Below, in pieces: positions 1 to 9,488 of a stretch of DNA of 46,703 bases (position 1 is the first letter of the stretch; the number at the start of each line of letters is the position of its first letter). The stretch covers positions 1 through 46,703 of the forward strand of contig JAQWQE010000082.1 of the NCBI GenBank assembly GCA_029244925.1, given 5' to 3'. The notes under the pieces were generated by a model. The model searched no databases. It saw only the letters and a program-made list of their open reading frames with translations, and was not told the DNA's origin. The DNA comes from Gammaproteobacteria bacterium. GTDB lineage: Bacteria > Pseudomonadota > Gammaproteobacteria > Steroidobacterales > UBA11654. The position numbers and the translations under genes were made by a program.

Positions 1-2066
1 GTTGAAGCGAGTTCTCTTGAAGTATATGTAATACCAAGATCAAATCCTTCTAGAAAGCCACTCTCAAGAGTTTGAGCAAATCCAAGGATATACTCTTCTT
101 GATACATAGGCTCTAGAGAATTATCTGTGGTTGATCGAGTATCTGGCACTGAACCGTCACCATAGACAACACTACCAACTTGAGTTCCAAAAGCTGGAGT
201 AGCAGAACCGTGTTGATCAGCAGTGGTTTCATAGAATTCATGAATATAGGTTTCACCACCAGCCATTCTAATGTTGGTGTTGGCAGCAATTGGAAGATAG
301 TACTCACCGTAAGATCCGAAGATTTTACGATTTCCATCACCATCGATGTCATACGTAACTCCTAATCTAATCGCATCTTGATCTTCAGTTTTAACAAACG
401 TTTCACCGTTAGCATTTTTATTATCATAACTTGAACGTCTGATACCTGCGTTTACCATCAATTGATCATTAACCTGCCAACTGTCTTGTAGGTACAGAAC
501 TTCTTGAGTGGTCTCAAATGAACCACCATTGATGTATGTTCTGTGTCTAACATAGGGTTGACCAGCCACACTGTTTCCAGTGTAACTAGCGTATGAAGGA
601 GAATTAAAGTACATATAGTAAGCACCGCCTGAGTTAATTGTGTTATCAACTGCAGTCAATTCTTCTTCTTCAAAACCAAGTCGGAGATGATGTTTGCCTA
701 CATAGTAGTCGATATCATAACGCATAATTTCTCTTTCATCGTCACCCACACTGATACTAAAGTTTGTCCAATTACCACATGGCAACCACCCAGATCCTGG
801 GTTTTGGTCACTAGAAGGATGGAGGTAACATGCTGGTTCAGCATCATTAGCTCCAGAGGTAGTTCTGTTGTATTCGTTACTACCGTAGGTAATAGCTGCG
901 GTTAAATTATCCGTAATTAGAAAAGATGCTTTCCCAATATGATTGTCACCACCAACGTTATAAAAACTTGGCCCAATTAAAGAAGTTGCACCTGTATCAG
1001 CATCATAAGAATATGTGTCTTCAACGTTTTCAGAATCATCATTGAAGTAAGTGTATTCAAGGTGAACTTTATCGCCAGCGTAGAAGTCTAATTTACCACC
1101 AAAGAAGGTTTCATCTTTTTTATAGATATACTGTTGAGTCATACCTGTATCTACATACTCATCGTCTTCTGGATTCACTAAAAGGTAAAAGAACAACATA
1201 TCTTTGATGATTGGACCACTGACCCATGCGTTAGTTTCCATAAAGTCTCTTTCATCAAGATTATTTCTAGAACTATAGGTATCAGGTTTGTCTTCAATAA
1301 GACTGTCAGGTGTGTATGAGACATTGAAACCAAATTCCCAATCGTTACTTCCACTTTTTGTTACAGCATTTACCACACCACCAGTAGCTTTACCAAACTC
1401 AGCTTGGTAACCACCAGTTTTAACTTCAACTTGTTCATAGAATTCAAACGGTACTGAAGATGAACCTGTAAAGTTTCTAAAGTTAGTGGTGTTTAAGCCA
1501 TTAACTATATAAACATTCTCAGCTGGTGAAGAACCACCAATTGAGGCCAGATTACCAAATGCAGAATCACCACTTTGAGTTCCTGGAGCTAGTAATTGAA
1601 TAGCAGTAATATTTCTTGCAACAGGCGTAGTATTGATTAACTCATCAACATCGACACTGATTCCAGTGGTTGTAGAGTCAAAATCTTTAATTTGCCTTGC
1701 ACCTGCAGTAACCACCATTTCTTCCATTGAGCCTGAACTCAAAACGAAGTTATAAGATGTGTTACCAAGTTTTATGCGAACACTATCGTTTAATGTTGTA
1801 TAACCTCCTGCTGAAATCGATACATTATACGTACCAATTGCAAGTAGCGGCATACTTATTGATCCATCTGATTCTGATACAGCACTTCTTGATACACCAG
1901 TTGATGATGAAGAAATTGAAACGGCAGCCCCAGCAATTGAACCTCCAGATGAGCTTAGAACTTTAGCATTCAAAGTACCACTAGTTCCATCTTCAGCGAA
2001 AGCTGATGATCCAATAGTGAGTATAAAGAATGATAGAACAAAGCCTAATAGTTTTGATTTATTCAT
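1..2066 (-). CDS. TonB-dependent receptor, Oar-like, with N-terminal carboxypeptidase-regulatory-like domain (partial, C-terminus beyond left edge)
   Basis: Reverse-strand reading from ATG at 2066 stays open to the edge: MNKSKLLGFVLSFFILTIGSSAFAEDGTSGTLNAKVLSSSGGSIAGAAVSIS... then plug-like NVYIVNGLNTTNFRNFTGSSSVPFEFYEQVEVKTGGYQAEFGKATGGVVNAVTKSGSN. Missing from the ORF track because no stop is in the window. Confidence 0.93.
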   Translation of the reverse strand, partial: MNKSKLLGFVLSFFILTIGSSAFAEDGTSGTLNAKVLSSSGGSIAGAAVSISSSSTGVSRSAVSESDGSISMPLLAIGTYNVSISAGGYTTLNDSVRIKLGNTSYNFVLSSGSMEEMVVTAGARQIKDFDSTTTGISVDVDELINTTPVARNITAIQLLAPGTQSGDSAFGNLASIGGSSPAENVYIVNGLNTTNFRNFTGSSSVPFEFYEQVEVKTGGYQAEFGKATGGVVNAVTKSGSNDWEFGFNVSYTPDSLIEDKPDTYSSRNNLDERDFMETNAWVSGPIIKDMLFFYLLVNPEDDEYVDTGMTQQYIYKKDETFFGGKLDFYAGDKVHLEYTYFNDDSENVEDTYSYDADTGATSLIGPSFYNVGGDNHIGKASFLITDNLTAAITYGSNEYNRTTSGANDAEPACYLHPSSDQNPGSGWLPCGNWTNFSISVGDDEREIMRYDIDYYVGKHHLRLGFEEEELTAVDNTINSGGAYYMYFNSPSYASYTGNSVAGQPYVRHRTYINGGSFETTQEVLYLQDSWQVNDQLMVNAGIRRSSYDNKNANGETFVKTEDQDAIRLGVTYDIDGDGNRKIFGSYGEYYLPIAANTNIRMAGGETYIHEFYETTADQHGSATPAFGTQVGSVVYGDGSVPDTRSTTDNSLEPMYQEEYILGFAQTLESGFLEGFDLGITYTSRELAS

Positions 2067-2242
2067 TTAACTAATTCCTTTTTTTAAAGTTATTAAGAAA
2101 AGATTATCCTCTTACATAATTGGCATGACAATTTATAAGCATTAACTAATTGTTGTATAAAAACAAATAAATTAGATAAACTATTGATATGTATATAATA
2201 TTTACAGTTTATCAGATTGTATTAATGATCTGTACTAATGGT

Positions 2243-2749
2243 TTAGAAATTAACAGTATCGCCGATGTTTAATCCATTGGTTTCAGAGAGCCCACCATTA
2301 ATTTCAAGTACCCATTCAGCTTTTTTGTTCGAAGGAATGCTTTTTGTGGATAGTGGCTTAGCATTGTGATGAATTTTTATAATTTTTTTATTTGTATCAA
2401 TAAAGATGATATCAAGCTTAATTAAAGTATTTTTCATCCACATAGACACATGTCTAGGAGGTGCAAAATGAAACAGCATGCCTTTATCTTGAGGCAGATT
2501 TGCTATGTGCATTAAGCCTCTTTGTCTTTGTCTATGACTACTAGTAATGTAGGCATTGAATTCGATGTTATAGCCTAAGCTATTTTCAATGCTTACGGGG
2601 ACTGTTATCAATGCATCCAAATATGCATCATTGGATTTAGCTGTCGAAATAAAAAGTAGTAAAATTAAAGGTAAAGCATAAAGGTAACTTTTTATTAATT
2701 CACGGCGTTCTTTTTTTATTTTCATATCTGTATAATTATAGTCTTTCAT
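2243..2749 (-). CDS. DUF192 family exported protein
   Basis: RQRGLMHIANLPQDKGMLFHF...VSMWMKNTLIKLDIIFID...VLEINGG is the DUF192 pattern; N-terminal hydrophobic segment; SD-like GAGG upstream of ATG. Confidence 0.9.
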   Translation of the reverse strand: MKDYNYTDMKIKKERRELIKSYLYALPLILLLFISTAKSNDAYLDALITVPVSIENSLGYNIEFNAYITSSHRQRQRGLMHIANLPQDKGMLFHFAPPRHVSMWMKNTLIKLDIIFIDTNKKIIKIHHNAKPLSTKSIPSNKKAEWVLEINGGLSETNGLNIGDTVNF

Positions 2750-2776
2750 TAACCTCTATTCCTACATAATCAACGT

Positions 2777-3463
2777 ATGAAAACATATAGTGTTATTACT
2801 TTTGATTTAGATAATACTCTCTGGCCAGTAGAGCCATCGATTATTCACGCTGAAAATGAACTTTATAACTGGCTCAAAATTCATTATCCGAAACTTACTA
2901 ATCGATTTTCAAAAGAAGATATACAGGTTTTTAGAGAACCCATTTTGGAGCAATATAAAGACATGCTTCATGACCTTACATTTGTCAGAACTGCATTATT
3001 AAAAAAGTTAGCTTATTCAGTAGGATACCCTGATAGTATGGCTTCTGAGGCTATGGTTGTTTATAGAAAGGCTAGAAATACAATTAGTTTCTACCCAGAT
3101 ACGATGCCTGCTATAGAAAAACTTGCAAAACATTTCACACTTGCAGCCATTACCAATGGCAATGCTGAGATTGAAAAAATGGACATTGGTCAATTCTTTA
3201 AAAAATCTTTTTACTCAGCTGACATTGGCGTCGCAAAACCGCATCCAGAAATATTTAAAACAGCTATTGATTATCTAGGAGTAGAATCCAGAGACATTAT
3301 TCATATTGGCGATGACCCAACGAATGATGTAATGGGAGCTCATAAAGCAGGAATGGATACCATTTGGTTAAATCGCAATAATGAGGTTTGGCCCATGGAT
3401 TTTTCTGAGCCCACTTATACTCTGAATAATTTGTCCGAAGTAACTGATTTATTGTTATATTGA
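2777..3463 (+). CDS. HAD family (subfamily IA) hydrolase, YigB-like
   Basis: FDLDNTLW motif I, AITNGN motif II, KPHPEIF and HIGDDPTNDVMGAHKAGM motifs III/IV. Confidence 0.88.
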   Translation: MKTYSVITFDLDNTLWPVEPSIIHAENELYNWLKIHYPKLTNRFSKEDIQVFREPILEQYKDMLHDLTFVRTALLKKLAYSVGYPDSMASEAMVVYRKARNTISFYPDTMPAIEKLAKHFTLAAITNGNAEIEKMDIGQFFKKSFYSADIGVAKPHPEIFKTAIDYLGVESRDIIHIGDDPTNDVMGAHKAGMDTIWLNRNNEVWPMDFSEPTYTLNNLSEVTDLLLY

Positions 3464-3487
3464 TTTTAATTATTATCTTATTGATTA

Positions 3488-4480
3488 ATGATGGAACAAA
3501 TAAATAAAAACTCGAATCAAAGTGGTTCAAAGTATAAAAACAAACGTGGTATTGTTGCCATCAAAGATGGCATTAAAAAAAGCAATCCTATCGATCAAGA
3601 CATCGCTTTAACTAAACCTGATTGGTTCAAGGTCAAATTGCCACAAGGAGAAAACTTTAATGCACTAAAGAACCAAGTGCATAAATTAAATCTCAGTACA
3701 GTTTGCGAAGAATCCAAGTGTCCCAATATAGGCGAATGCTGGAATCATAAAACAGCAACGCTTATGTTAATGGGTAAGATTTGTACCAGAGCATGCCATT
3801 TTTGCTCAGTGGACACTGGCAACCCCAAAGGTTGGTTGGATTCCTATGAGCCTATTAATACTGCTAGAACAGTTCAATTTATGAATTTAGATTATGTTGT
3901 TTTAACTTCAGTCGATAGAGATGATCTAGACGATGGCGGTTCCGCACATATTGCAAAAACAGTGATAGAGATAAGGAAAATTAATCCAGAGATTACGATT
4001 GAAGTACTGTCTCCTGATTTCAAAGGTAATCTTTTTTACTTGGATAAAGTAATAGAAAGTGGGCTGCATGTTTATTCTCATAATATAGAAACGACTGAAA
4101 GACTCACACCCACTGTTCGTGACCCAAGAGCTGGATACGATCAAACACTCAAATTACTTAGCCGTGCACGAAAAAATAATGTGATAGTGAAGTCTGGAAT
4201 GATGTTGGGTCTTGGAGAGAGCCGAGATGAAGTGATTACCACTATGAAAGATTTGAAGACTGCAGGTGTCAGTATACTGACCATGGGGCAGTATTTGAGC
4301 CCTACTCAAAATCACATTCCAGTAGTTCGCTATGTGGCACCGGAAGAGTTTAAGGATTACGAAAGAATTGGAAGATCTATTGGAATTGATGAAGTTGTAG
4401 CAGGACCTTTGGTCCGTTCAAGTTATCGTGCTGAAAGAGCTTTTTATAATTATCAAAAAAATCAAAAAAATGCTCTCTAA
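3488..4480 (+). CDS. lipA: Lipoyl synthase
   Basis: CEESKCPNIGECW and radical-SAM CTRACHFC motifs, MMLGLGE, GQYLSPTQNHIPVVRYV. Confidence 0.96.
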   Translation: MMEQINKNSNQSGSKYKNKRGIVAIKDGIKKSNPIDQDIALTKPDWFKVKLPQGENFNALKNQVHKLNLSTVCEESKCPNIGECWNHKTATLMLMGKICTRACHFCSVDTGNPKGWLDSYEPINTARTVQFMNLDYVVLTSVDRDDLDDGGSAHIAKTVIEIRKINPEITIEVLSPDFKGNLFYLDKVIESGLHVYSHNIETTERLTPTVRDPRAGYDQTLKLLSRARKNNVIVKSGMMLGLGESRDEVITTMKDLKTAGVSILTMGQYLSPTQNHIPVVRYVAPEEFKDYERIGRSIGIDEVVAGPLVRSSYRAERAFYNYQKNQKNAL

Positions 4481-5306
4481 GAAAATAAGTTTAATGAAGT
4501 ATGCATGCATCATTGCATTGGTCCTTGTAGCAACCGTTACAGAATCTGCCTTGTTAATAAGCGAATTGGAAATACAGATCGAGTCTGAACAGCAATGGGA
4601 ACAAATGACCAGTCAATTACCCATTTCAAGAGATTTATCGAAACGAACTTTGATTCGTTGCGTTGCAAAAAACATTATCAAAACTCTGGAAGAGCCCTAC
4701 AAGTCTAATGAATGGGAAATTGAATTGTTTGAGAATCCAGGGGTGAATGCTTTTGCGATGCCCGGAGGTAAATTGGGAGTTTATACTGGGATTTTTAGTG
4801 TCGCTGAAAACTCAGATGAAATTGCAACTGTTATTGGGCATGAAATAGCACATGTGACGAATAAACATTCTTATGAGAGAGCTAAGCGAGATATGAGAAC
4901 TAAAATTGGAACCACTATTGGTGCTGCTGTGGTTGCTGGAAATATAGCAAACAAACCTATTTACACTCAATCGGATCTTTATGAAGTGAATAATCAAATG
5001 AATGCAATTAATACCATGTCCCAAATGATTTCGACCTATGGGCTTAATTTACCATTCAGTAGAAAACAAGAGAATGATGCGGATACTTCGGGAATTATTT
5101 TTATGGCAAGAGCTGGCTTTAATCCACTGTCGAGTTTAAGTTTGTGGAAGAAAATGCAAGATCAAGGCAAAAGACCCAATTTGGAATTTGTTTCTTCGCA
5201 TCCCTCTTCATCCACAAGAATTAAAGAGCTGTCCAGTCAATTACCAAAAGCATTAGCAGCCTATAATGAGGTAGAAAGGAAACCCAATTGCAGGTATCCA
5301 AAATGA
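4470..5306 (+). CDS. M48 family metalloprotease, exported
   Basis: HEIAHVTNKHS (HExxH), NAFAMPGGKLGVYTGI, QENDADTSG; signal-like N-terminus MLSKKISLMKYACIIALVLVATVTESA. Start placed at internal ATG 4470 (track start 4428 lies deep in lipA). Confidence 0.9.
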   Translation: MLSKKISLMKYACIIALVLVATVTESALLISELEIQIESEQQWEQMTSQLPISRDLSKRTLIRCVAKNIIKTLEEPYKSNEWEIELFENPGVNAFAMPGGKLGVYTGIFSVAENSDEIATVIGHEIAHVTNKHSYERAKRDMRTKIGTTIGAAVVAGNIANKPIYTQSDLYEVNNQMNAINTMSQMISTYGLNLPFSRKQENDADTSGIIFMARAGFNPLSSLSLWKKMQDQGKRPNLEFVSSHPSSSTRIKELSSQLPKALAAYNEVERKPNCRYPK

Positions 5307-5986
5307 TCCCTTTGTCCGATGACAATCCAACCCATTCAAAGCCCTATGTAACGATTGCTTTAATCGCTTTGTGTTGTTTACTGTTTATTTGGCAACTCTT
5401 TCTAGGCTCAGATGGTGGAAAAGCTATTTTTGCCCTTGGGGTTATTCCAACCAGTCTCCTTCAGGACACGCCCTTGCCAACCAACTTAAGATGGGTCAGT
5501 CCAGAGATGACTTTATTAACCTCTATGTTTTTGCATGGAGGCTTTATGCACTTAGCGGGAAATATGCTCTATCTATGGATTTTTGGAGACAACATTGAAG
5601 ACATCTTAGGCAAGCCAGTTTTCCTACTATTTTATTTTATCTGTGGCATTGTTGCTGCCTTGTCACAAGCTCTTCCTGACCCCAGTTCGCAAATCCCTAT
5701 GATAGGAGCCAGTGGAGCAATCTCTGGTGTTTTAGGTGCATACGTTGTTTTTTTTCCAAAGGAAAAAATTAAGGTCGCTATTCCTTTTGGATTTTTTCTT
5801 CAAATTTTAAGATTGCCAGCGTATGTTGTTCTAATCTTTTGGTTTATATTGCAATTGATTAATGGTGCCAATGCAGGTTCTGGTGGAGGCATTGCGTTTG
5901 GTGCTCATATTGGTGGTTTTGTAGCTGGTTTAGTTTTAGCACCAATTCTGGCTGTCGTGACTCGAAAAAAAACTAAACCTCAATAA
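5303..5986 (+). CDS. Rhomboid family intramembrane serine protease
   Basis: GASGAISGVLGAY catalytic Ser region, HLAGNMLYLWIFGDNIED, AHIGGFVAG catalytic His region. ATGA overlap with the upstream gene at 5303-5306. Confidence 0.92.
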   Translation: MIPLSDDNPTHSKPYVTIALIALCCLLFIWQLFLGSDGGKAIFALGVIPTSLLQDTPLPTNLRWVSPEMTLLTSMFLHGGFMHLAGNMLYLWIFGDNIEDILGKPVFLLFYFICGIVAALSQALPDPSSQIPMIGASGAISGVLGAYVVFFPKEKIKVAIPFGFFLQILRLPAYVVLIFWFILQLINGANAGSGGGIAFGAHIGGFVAGLVLAPILAVVTRKKTKPQ

Positions 5987-6004
5987 TATCGATAGGAGTT
6001 GAAT

Positions 6005-6820
6005 ATGTTGAACTATACCTCTAAGTTACTTTTCTTTTTTATTCTTTTCTTTCAGTTCATTCTTCCCATCACTGTGGCACAGTCTCTGGATGAGATCATT
6101 CAAGGAGAGCATCGTTCTGATCAGAATAAATTAAGAAATGAAGCCAGACACCCAAAGGAAACACTAGAATTTTTTGGCATTGGAAACACAATGACGGTTG
6201 TGGAAGTATGGCCGTCTGCTGGATGGTATACCGAAGTCATAGCACCTTATCTCAATGATTCTGGACAGTATATTTCAGCTTCGTTTGATGTCAATACAGA
6301 CAGTGAATATTTTGGCAAGATGGCAAAAAGATTCCAAAGCAAGCTGGATGAATACCCAGATCTTTATAACAACATTAAACACGGAGTTCTTGAGGCACCT
6401 GATCGCATAGAGATTGCTGATGCTAATTCAGTGGATATGTTACTGACGTTTAGAAATATACATAATTGGATGGCACGTGGGCAAACTGAAATGATGTTTA
6501 ATGGATTTTATAAAGTCCTTAAACCCGGTGGTATTTTGGGCGTGGTAGAACATCGGGGAGATTCGTCAATCCCTCAAGATCCAAAAGCAAAATCAGGTTA
6601 TGTGAATCAAGACTATGCAATTGCATTGGCAGAGAAAGCAGGTTTTATTTTTGAAGCTTCTTCTGAAATTAATGCCAACCCAAATGACGACAAGAGCCAT
6701 CGTGAAGGTGTTTGGACATTGCCGCCAACTTATCGAAGTCTAAGCGATGAAGAGAAGATTGATTTCAAAAATATTGGTGAAAGCGATCGTTTTACACTTC
6801 GTTTTCGCAAACCTGAATAA
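6005..6820 (+). CDS. Exported class I SAM-dependent methyltransferase-like protein
   Basis: Signal peptide-like MLNYTSKLLFFFILFFQFILPITVAQS; VVEVWPSAGWYTEVIAPYL (motif I region), FYKVLKPGGILGVVEHR. GGAG SD upstream of ATG 6005. Confidence 0.82.
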   Translation: MLNYTSKLLFFFILFFQFILPITVAQSLDEIIQGEHRSDQNKLRNEARHPKETLEFFGIGNTMTVVEVWPSAGWYTEVIAPYLNDSGQYISASFDVNTDSEYFGKMAKRFQSKLDEYPDLYNNIKHGVLEAPDRIEIADANSVDMLLTFRNIHNWMARGQTEMMFNGFYKVLKPGGILGVVEHRGDSSIPQDPKAKSGYVNQDYAIALAEKAGFIFEASSEINANPNDDKSHREGVWTLPPTYRSLSDEEKIDFKNIGESDRFTLRFRKPE

Positions 6821-6826
6821 TCAAGC

Positions 6827-7984
6827 ATGCCATGCTTAAAGTCAGCATTGCTTTGTTTTTTGCTCGTCTCTACTGGAGTGTTTGCAGAGAAAGAGTCAAC
6901 AGTGATTGTCATCTCTATGGACGGTGTTAGACATGATGTATCAGAGAATAATGATCTAGATGCATTTAAGCGAATGGAAAAAAATGGAGTCAGAGCAGAG
7001 TATTTAATCCCTGTATTTCAATCCACCACTTACCCTGCTCATGTCTCCTTGGCAACAGGAGTTTATCCAGACAAGCATGGGATATTGCATAATTCTTTCT
7101 TAGATAAAGAGAAGGGGAGATTCAGTTATGATGCCGATGCAAATTGGCTGGATGTGCCTCCAATCTGGGTATTGGCAGAGCAGCAAAATATTCGATCTGC
7201 TGTTTTCTTTTGGGTGGGGTCTGAAACCGACTGGCACAGTATTGGTGCCAGCTATAGAAGAGCACCATTTGATGCCAACATCAAAGAAGAAGTGAAAATT
7301 GAACAAATACTGAATTGGCTGGATATGAATGATGAGGAAAGACCAAGGCTGATAATGAGTTACTGGGATGGAACTGATGATTTAGCTCATCAACAAGGAC
7401 CCATCAGTGATGATATAAACCAACAAATTGCACGCCAGAATAGCTTATTGAACGGCCTTTTAAGCGAAATTGATAAGAGAGAAGCTTGGGGTTATGTCAC
7501 AATTTTTGTGGTCAGTGATCATGGCATGACTGAAGTCAATCATTACATCGATTTAGAGGCTTTATTGGATGAATCTGGAGTTACAGCGACACTTTCAGAA
7601 GGACCTGCTGTTTCCCATCTTTTTTTAAAAGAGCAGGATATTGATGATGCATTGCAGTTTTTTAAAAGTCAGCAAAATATCATGGCGTTTAAAAAAGAAG
7701 ATCTTCCTAAAACATGGCGTATGAATCACCCAACAAGAACGGGCGATATTGTATTAGCTACAGAAGCGCCCAATATGTTTTCTAGCTATGGAAGGCCCAA
7801 GGGTATGCACGGGTATGCTCCGGAAATGGAAGATATGCATGCTATTTTTTATGGAATGGGTGCAGGCATTAATCCTCAGCAATTAGGACCGGTCCATCAG
7901 GTCGATTTGATGCCCACTGTTTCTAAAATTTTAGGTATCAGCATTCCTCATGCAATTGATGGAAAGGCGTTGGATCTGAATTGA
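6827..7984 (+). CDS. Alkaline phosphatase superfamily, ectonucleotide pyrophosphatase/phosphodiesterase-like, exported
   Basis: VIVISMDGVRHD, STTYPAHVSLATGVYPDKHGI, SDHGM; signal peptide-like LLCFLLVSTGVFA. Confidence 0.9.
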   Translation: MPCLKSALLCFLLVSTGVFAEKESTVIVISMDGVRHDVSENNDLDAFKRMEKNGVRAEYLIPVFQSTTYPAHVSLATGVYPDKHGILHNSFLDKEKGRFSYDADANWLDVPPIWVLAEQQNIRSAVFFWVGSETDWHSIGASYRRAPFDANIKEEVKIEQILNWLDMNDEERPRLIMSYWDGTDDLAHQQGPISDDINQQIARQNSLLNGLLSEIDKREAWGYVTIFVVSDHGMTEVNHYIDLEALLDESGVTATLSEGPAVSHLFLKEQDIDDALQFFKSQQNIMAFKKEDLPKTWRMNHPTRTGDIVLATEAPNMFSSYGRPKGMHGYAPEMEDMHAIFYGMGAGINPQQLGPVHQVDLMPTVSKILGISIPHAIDGKALDLN

Positions 7985-7994
7985 ATCATTAACT

Positions 7995-9428
7995 TTAACT
8001 CATCACCCATCCATAGACATTATTGCTAGGAGAGCCTCCTTCAGCAAGATAGACTTCCTTGATTTTAGTCATTCGATCACTCACAAGCTGTTGTCTTCTT
8101 TGCTCCACATTGATTCCATAGAGCTTGGCTGCATTCAATCCGATAATTTTAGCCTTGTCCTCATCACTAATAGCTGCATAGCCAAATTTTTCTTGCATTT
8201 CTACAGGAATTTGAAACCTTCTGAAGGCCTCAATTTGCCATTGCGGTGAACCCCACCAGATAGAATCTGTACCAAATAAAATATGATCAGCTCCAAAAGC
8301 TTGAATAATCTGACCCAATAGATGAGCACAAATTTTAGGATGCGTTATGACCGTATGTCCAAATGAAGTGCCAAGCTCCATAAAGACATTGGTCATGTTT
8401 GGGTTTTCAATTCTATCTTTACACAAATCCGTGGTGTATGGCAGATAGGCTTTATCACCAAGATATTCATCTTCTTGTGATAAATATTGATTCTCATCTT
8501 TGAATGCAGAATGGTAGATTACAAAGGTAATTCCCGGATGATCCAAGGAAGCTTTTTTGATGTCTCTGGGGTGTGTGTGATCGGATTGCCCTGGTTTTAA
8601 TCTTCTCATAAAAGGCAAACCTTTATGCACGCAAACTATATTCTTTCCCCAGTCTTGTATTTTTTCATAAAATGGATAGATCGCTTCTTCATCATCCAGC
8701 CACCAATTATACTCTCCAGCGGTATTGAATACACCTGGATAGAATTTCCAAGCATCGATATTTAAATCCAAAGCCTGTCTTTCAGCTTCCTGAAGAAAGT
8801 TAGGTGTATAGGGTGCAATAGGGCCATGACATACCATCCTTTCAGAGCCAGACATTTCATTGATAGTATTTCTAGCTTCAACCATCTCATCGACATTGAT
8901 AACATCTAAAACTCTGGATGCAACCCCACTCAAGCAAGCAACTGAAACATCGCTATCCAGAAAGACTTCTTTCACATAATTATTGAAATTTAGGTCACCT
9001 TTTTGTGGCTTTTTCCCTTTTAATTCTTCATTGAAAGGCCAGGCCATAACTCTAAAACCCAACGGTTCTTTTTTTCCAGTCGCAACATGATGAGTTTGGA
9101 CATCAAAAATAAATTCTTTTTTTGGCCACAATTCATTAATTGCATCAGGGTCAATCATTTCTTCTGCTTGAACATTAAAGTATTTTCCAAAGACTTCGTT
9201 CATTGCTATAAAAGCAACAGCCATTCCATTTGTGGTTTTTAAAAAATCTCTTCTCGTTAATCCTATTTTCTTACTGCATTTCTCAGCAAGGCTTTGAATT
9301 AAACTTTCAACTTTTTTTTGCTGTAAGGTTTGAGGTCGGGGAACAAACTCTTCATTCGATACCACTTGAGTTGGTATTGGAGATCTGGTGTCTTCTTTAT
9401 CATCTTTATGAAATTTTCTAACCCACAT
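7995..9428 (-). CDS. Amidohydrolase family protein with twin-arginine motif
   Basis: TRRDFLKTTNGMAVAFIAMN Tat-like motif; VCHKG, FVIYHSAF, ADHILFGTDSIWWGSPQWQIEAFRRF typical of amidohydrolase_2-type proteins. Confidence 0.85.
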   Translation of the reverse strand: MWVRKFHKDDKEDTRSPIPTQVVSNEEFVPRPQTLQQKKVESLIQSLAEKCSKKIGLTRRDFLKTTNGMAVAFIAMNEVFGKYFNVQAEEMIDPDAINELWPKKEFIFDVQTHHVATGKKEPLGFRVMAWPFNEELKGKKPQKGDLNFNNYVKEVFLDSDVSVACLSGVASRVLDVINVDEMVEARNTINEMSGSERMVCHGPIAPYTPNFLQEAERQALDLNIDAWKFYPGVFNTAGEYNWWLDDEEAIYPFYEKIQDWGKNIVCVHKGLPFMRRLKPGQSDHTHPRDIKKASLDHPGITFVIYHSAFKDENQYLSQEDEYLGDKAYLPYTTDLCKDRIENPNMTNVFMELGTSFGHTVITHPKICAHLLGQIIQAFGADHILFGTDSIWWGSPQWQIEAFRRFQIPVEMQEKFGYAAISDEDKAKIIGLNAAKLYGINVEQRRQQLVSDRMTKIKEVYLAEGGSPSNNVYGWVMS

Positions 9429-9488
9429 TTATTTTCACCTTTTATTATCTATATAGAGACTAACGCTAAAGAATGGTTGTGACAAACC

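Noticed and set aside
113-1966. Small ORFs 113..352, 180..365, 458..649, 687..905 and 1727..1966
   Set aside because: All lie within the long open reverse-strand frame of the TonB-dependent receptor (1..2066), and their translations are low-complexity and not protein-like.
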